Shown one piece after another: positions 62,989 through 64,000 of a stretch of 64,000 bases of DNA. The position numbers and the translations under genes are program-made. Each line of letters starts with the position of its first letter. Position 1 is the first letter of the stretch. Below the pieces are notes generated by a model that made no database searches, was not told where the DNA came from, and saw only the letters and a list, made by a program, of their open reading frames with translations. Origin of the DNA: Thalassospira lucentensis (GTDB lineage Bacteria; Pseudomonadota; Alphaproteobacteria; Rhodospirillales; Thalassospiraceae); NCBI RefSeq assembly GCF_032921865.1, contig NZ_CP136684.1, forward strand, positions 1,346,501 to 1,410,500. Direction: 5' to 3'.

Positions 62989-63690
62989 ATGATTACCAAG
63001 ATCGAATCCGCAGACCGTGGCCGCGCCCAGTTTGGCTGGCTTGACTCCCATCACACTTTTTCCTTCGGTCACTATTACGATCCGAAACGGATGGGTTGGG
63101 GTCCGCTGCGCGTGATTAACGAAGACCGGGTTATCCCCGGTGCCGGTTTTGACACTCACGGCCACAAGGATATGGAAATCATTTCCTATGTGCTTGATGG
63201 CGCGCTTGAACACAAAGACAGCCTTGGCACCGGTTCCGTTATCCGCCCGGGCCGCCTGCAGCGCATGACGGCCGGAACCGGCATCCGTCATTCGGAATAC
63301 AACCATTCGAAAGAAAACCCGGTGCACTTCCTGCAGATTTGGGTCATTCCAGAAGCAGCGAACCTCGAACCGGGTTACGAGGAAAAGGAAATCGCACGTT
63401 CCGATACGGGTTCGGGCCTGTCACTGATCGGCAGCCGCACCGGCCGGGATGGATCGATCACCATTCATCAGGATGTTGATCTTTACGTTGCCCATCTGGG
63501 TGAAGGTGAAACAGCATCCCATAAAATCGAACCGGGCCGAATTGCTTGGGTTCAGGTAGCGCGCGGCATGCTGAGCGTGAATGGCGAAACCCTGAAGGCC
63601 GGCGATGGTGCCGCCATCCGGGACGAAGACGAACTGATTTTCAGCGACGCAACCGAAGCTGAAGCCCTTGTTTTTGACATGGTCGCCTGA
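62989..63690 (+). CDS. pirin-family protein
   Basis: This 233-residue bicupin protein opens MITKIESADRGRAQFGWLDS and has the pirin metal motif in GFDTHGHKDMEIISYVLDGA, where the His residues should bind metal, followed by the family segments HKDSLGTGSVIRPGRLQRM and GTGIRHSEYNHS. Bacterial pirins (YhhW-like) cleave quercetin or act in redox/stress responses. The ATG at 62989 has GGAGACCAAC upstream; the longer frame is in the operator region. DoxX follows in 38 bp, a common pirin partner. Confidence 0.92.
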   Translation: MITKIESADRGRAQFGWLDSHHTFSFGHYYDPKRMGWGPLRVINEDRVIPGAGFDTHGHKDMEIISYVLDGALEHKDSLGTGSVIRPGRLQRMTAGTGIRHSEYNHSKENPVHFLQIWVIPEAANLEPGYEEKEIARSDTGSGLSLIGSRTGRDGSITIHQDVDLYVAHLGEGETASHKIEPGRIAWVQVARGMLSVNGETLKAGDGAAIRDEDELIFSDATEAEALVFDMVA

Positions 63691-63728
63691 ACCGGTCTTC
63701 TGGTCCGACTTTTCGATGGAGAATGAAT

Positions 63729-64000
63729 ATGTCATCTCTTGCAAACACCAAACCGCGTACGGTCATCCCGGCCCTTGGCAATCTCTGGGCGGCACTTGAA
63801 CCCCTGTCACCCGTGATCGTTCGCGTCACCACCGGCCTTCTTCTGATGCCGCACGGTGCCCAGAAACTGTTTGGTGCCTTTGGCGGCTATGGCCTTGAAG
63901 GCACCGCTGGCTGGCTTGAAAGCATCGGCTTTGCACCGGGTCTGCTTTTTGCACTGCTGATCGGGCTTCTGGAATTCGTCGGTGGTCTGATGCTGACCAT
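63729..64000 (+). CDS. DoxX-family membrane protein (cut off by the window end)
   Basis: The first 90 codons encode a DoxX-type protein: TTGLLLMPHGAQKLFGAFGG, then EGTAGWLESIGFAPGLLFALL and IGLLEFVGGLMLT. Family members are small four-segment inner-membrane proteins, often with pirin and quinone-related genes, with roles in oxidative stress or electron transfer. An ATG at 63723 is in frame, but the GGAG site is better spaced for 63729. The C-terminus lies beyond the window. Confidence 0.85.
   Translation, partial: MSSLANTKPRTVIPALGNLWAALEPLSPVIVRVTTGLLLMPHGAQKLFGAFGGYGLEGTAGWLESIGFAPGLLFALLIGLLEFVGGLMLT

Noticed and set aside
1-64000. tRNA, rRNA, CRISPR arrays, integrase or transposase genes
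   Set aside because: None was recognised by eye: no cloverleaf with a TTCGA/TTCRA loop in a gap, no regularly spaced repeat array, and no integrase or transposase motifs in the frames.

Overview
The window looks like chromosomal DNA of a marine-type alphaproteobacterium, most likely Rhodospirillales and plausibly Thalassospira. That is an inference from moderate-to-high GC, from the ribulose-phosphate epimerase, Tex, SodB and OpgGH protein sequences, from a DUF1674 protein, and from the abundance of LysR/GntR-controlled catabolic and transport operons. No rRNA, tRNA, CRISPR array, prophage or insertion sequence was seen. Gene order is dense, and strand changes are usually marked by simple rho-independent terminators.

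Layout. 0.2-9.6 kb is housekeeping: an RsmB-type rRNA methyltransferase, rpe, a YdeP-type molybdopterin oxidoreductase coupled to a small winged-helix-like protein, a DUF1674 (SDHAF4-like) protein, tex, a small exported protein and sodB. 9.6-10.2 kb is a ParE/CopG-type toxin-antitoxin pair. 10.2-16.6 kb is a catabolic operon (HglS-like DUF1338 enzyme, FAD oxidoreductase, class III aminotransferase, AmaB-like aldehyde dehydrogenase) with a divergent LysR gene. It fits the end of lysine/2-aminoadipate degradation to 2-hydroxyglutarate. 16.7-23.7 kb holds a globin-coupled, CZB-tailed soluble chemoreceptor, a CynX-type MFS transporter, a PhzF-like protein with a divergent LysR, a LysE-type exporter, and a glycine-zipper lipoprotein followed by a possibly frameshifted surface-antigen fragment.

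23.8-36.4 kb is the most coherent block, a fatty-acid uptake and beta-oxidation regulon. It contains an SCP2-domain protein, an exported DUF6134-like protein, a FadL-type outer-membrane transporter, FadD, a MerR-family regulator, thiolase, a FadB-type enzyme with inverted domain order, a large acyl-CoA dehydrogenase, a thioesterase, an enoyl-CoA hydratase and an SDR. The same 14-bp palindrome (TGACGTTAACGTAA or its reverse complement) lies before all three putative transcription units, so the locally encoded MerR protein is the obvious candidate regulator.

36.4-41.4 kb has an unknown protein and the osmoregulated periplasmic glucan genes opgG-opgH. 41.4-54.0 kb has two solute-uptake operons with FCD-type GntR regulators: TctCBA with a gamma-glutamyltransferase-family enzyme and a divergent TauE/SafE permease, and a polyamine/opine-type ABC importer with an Asp/Glu/hydantoin racemase. 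54.0-54.6 kb carries a dispersed palindromic repeat. 54.6-64.0 kb has a ketoglutarate-semialdehyde-type dehydrogenase, a chromate module (ChrA plus a rhodanese-ChrB fusion), a PaaI thioesterase, a 58-residue small protein next to a LysR gene, a CbiX/SirB-like protein, and a LysR-pirin-DoxX cluster that runs off the end.

Starts were moved inward from the longest ORF where a ribosome binding site and family N-terminus supported it. All functions come from reading motifs, without database searches.
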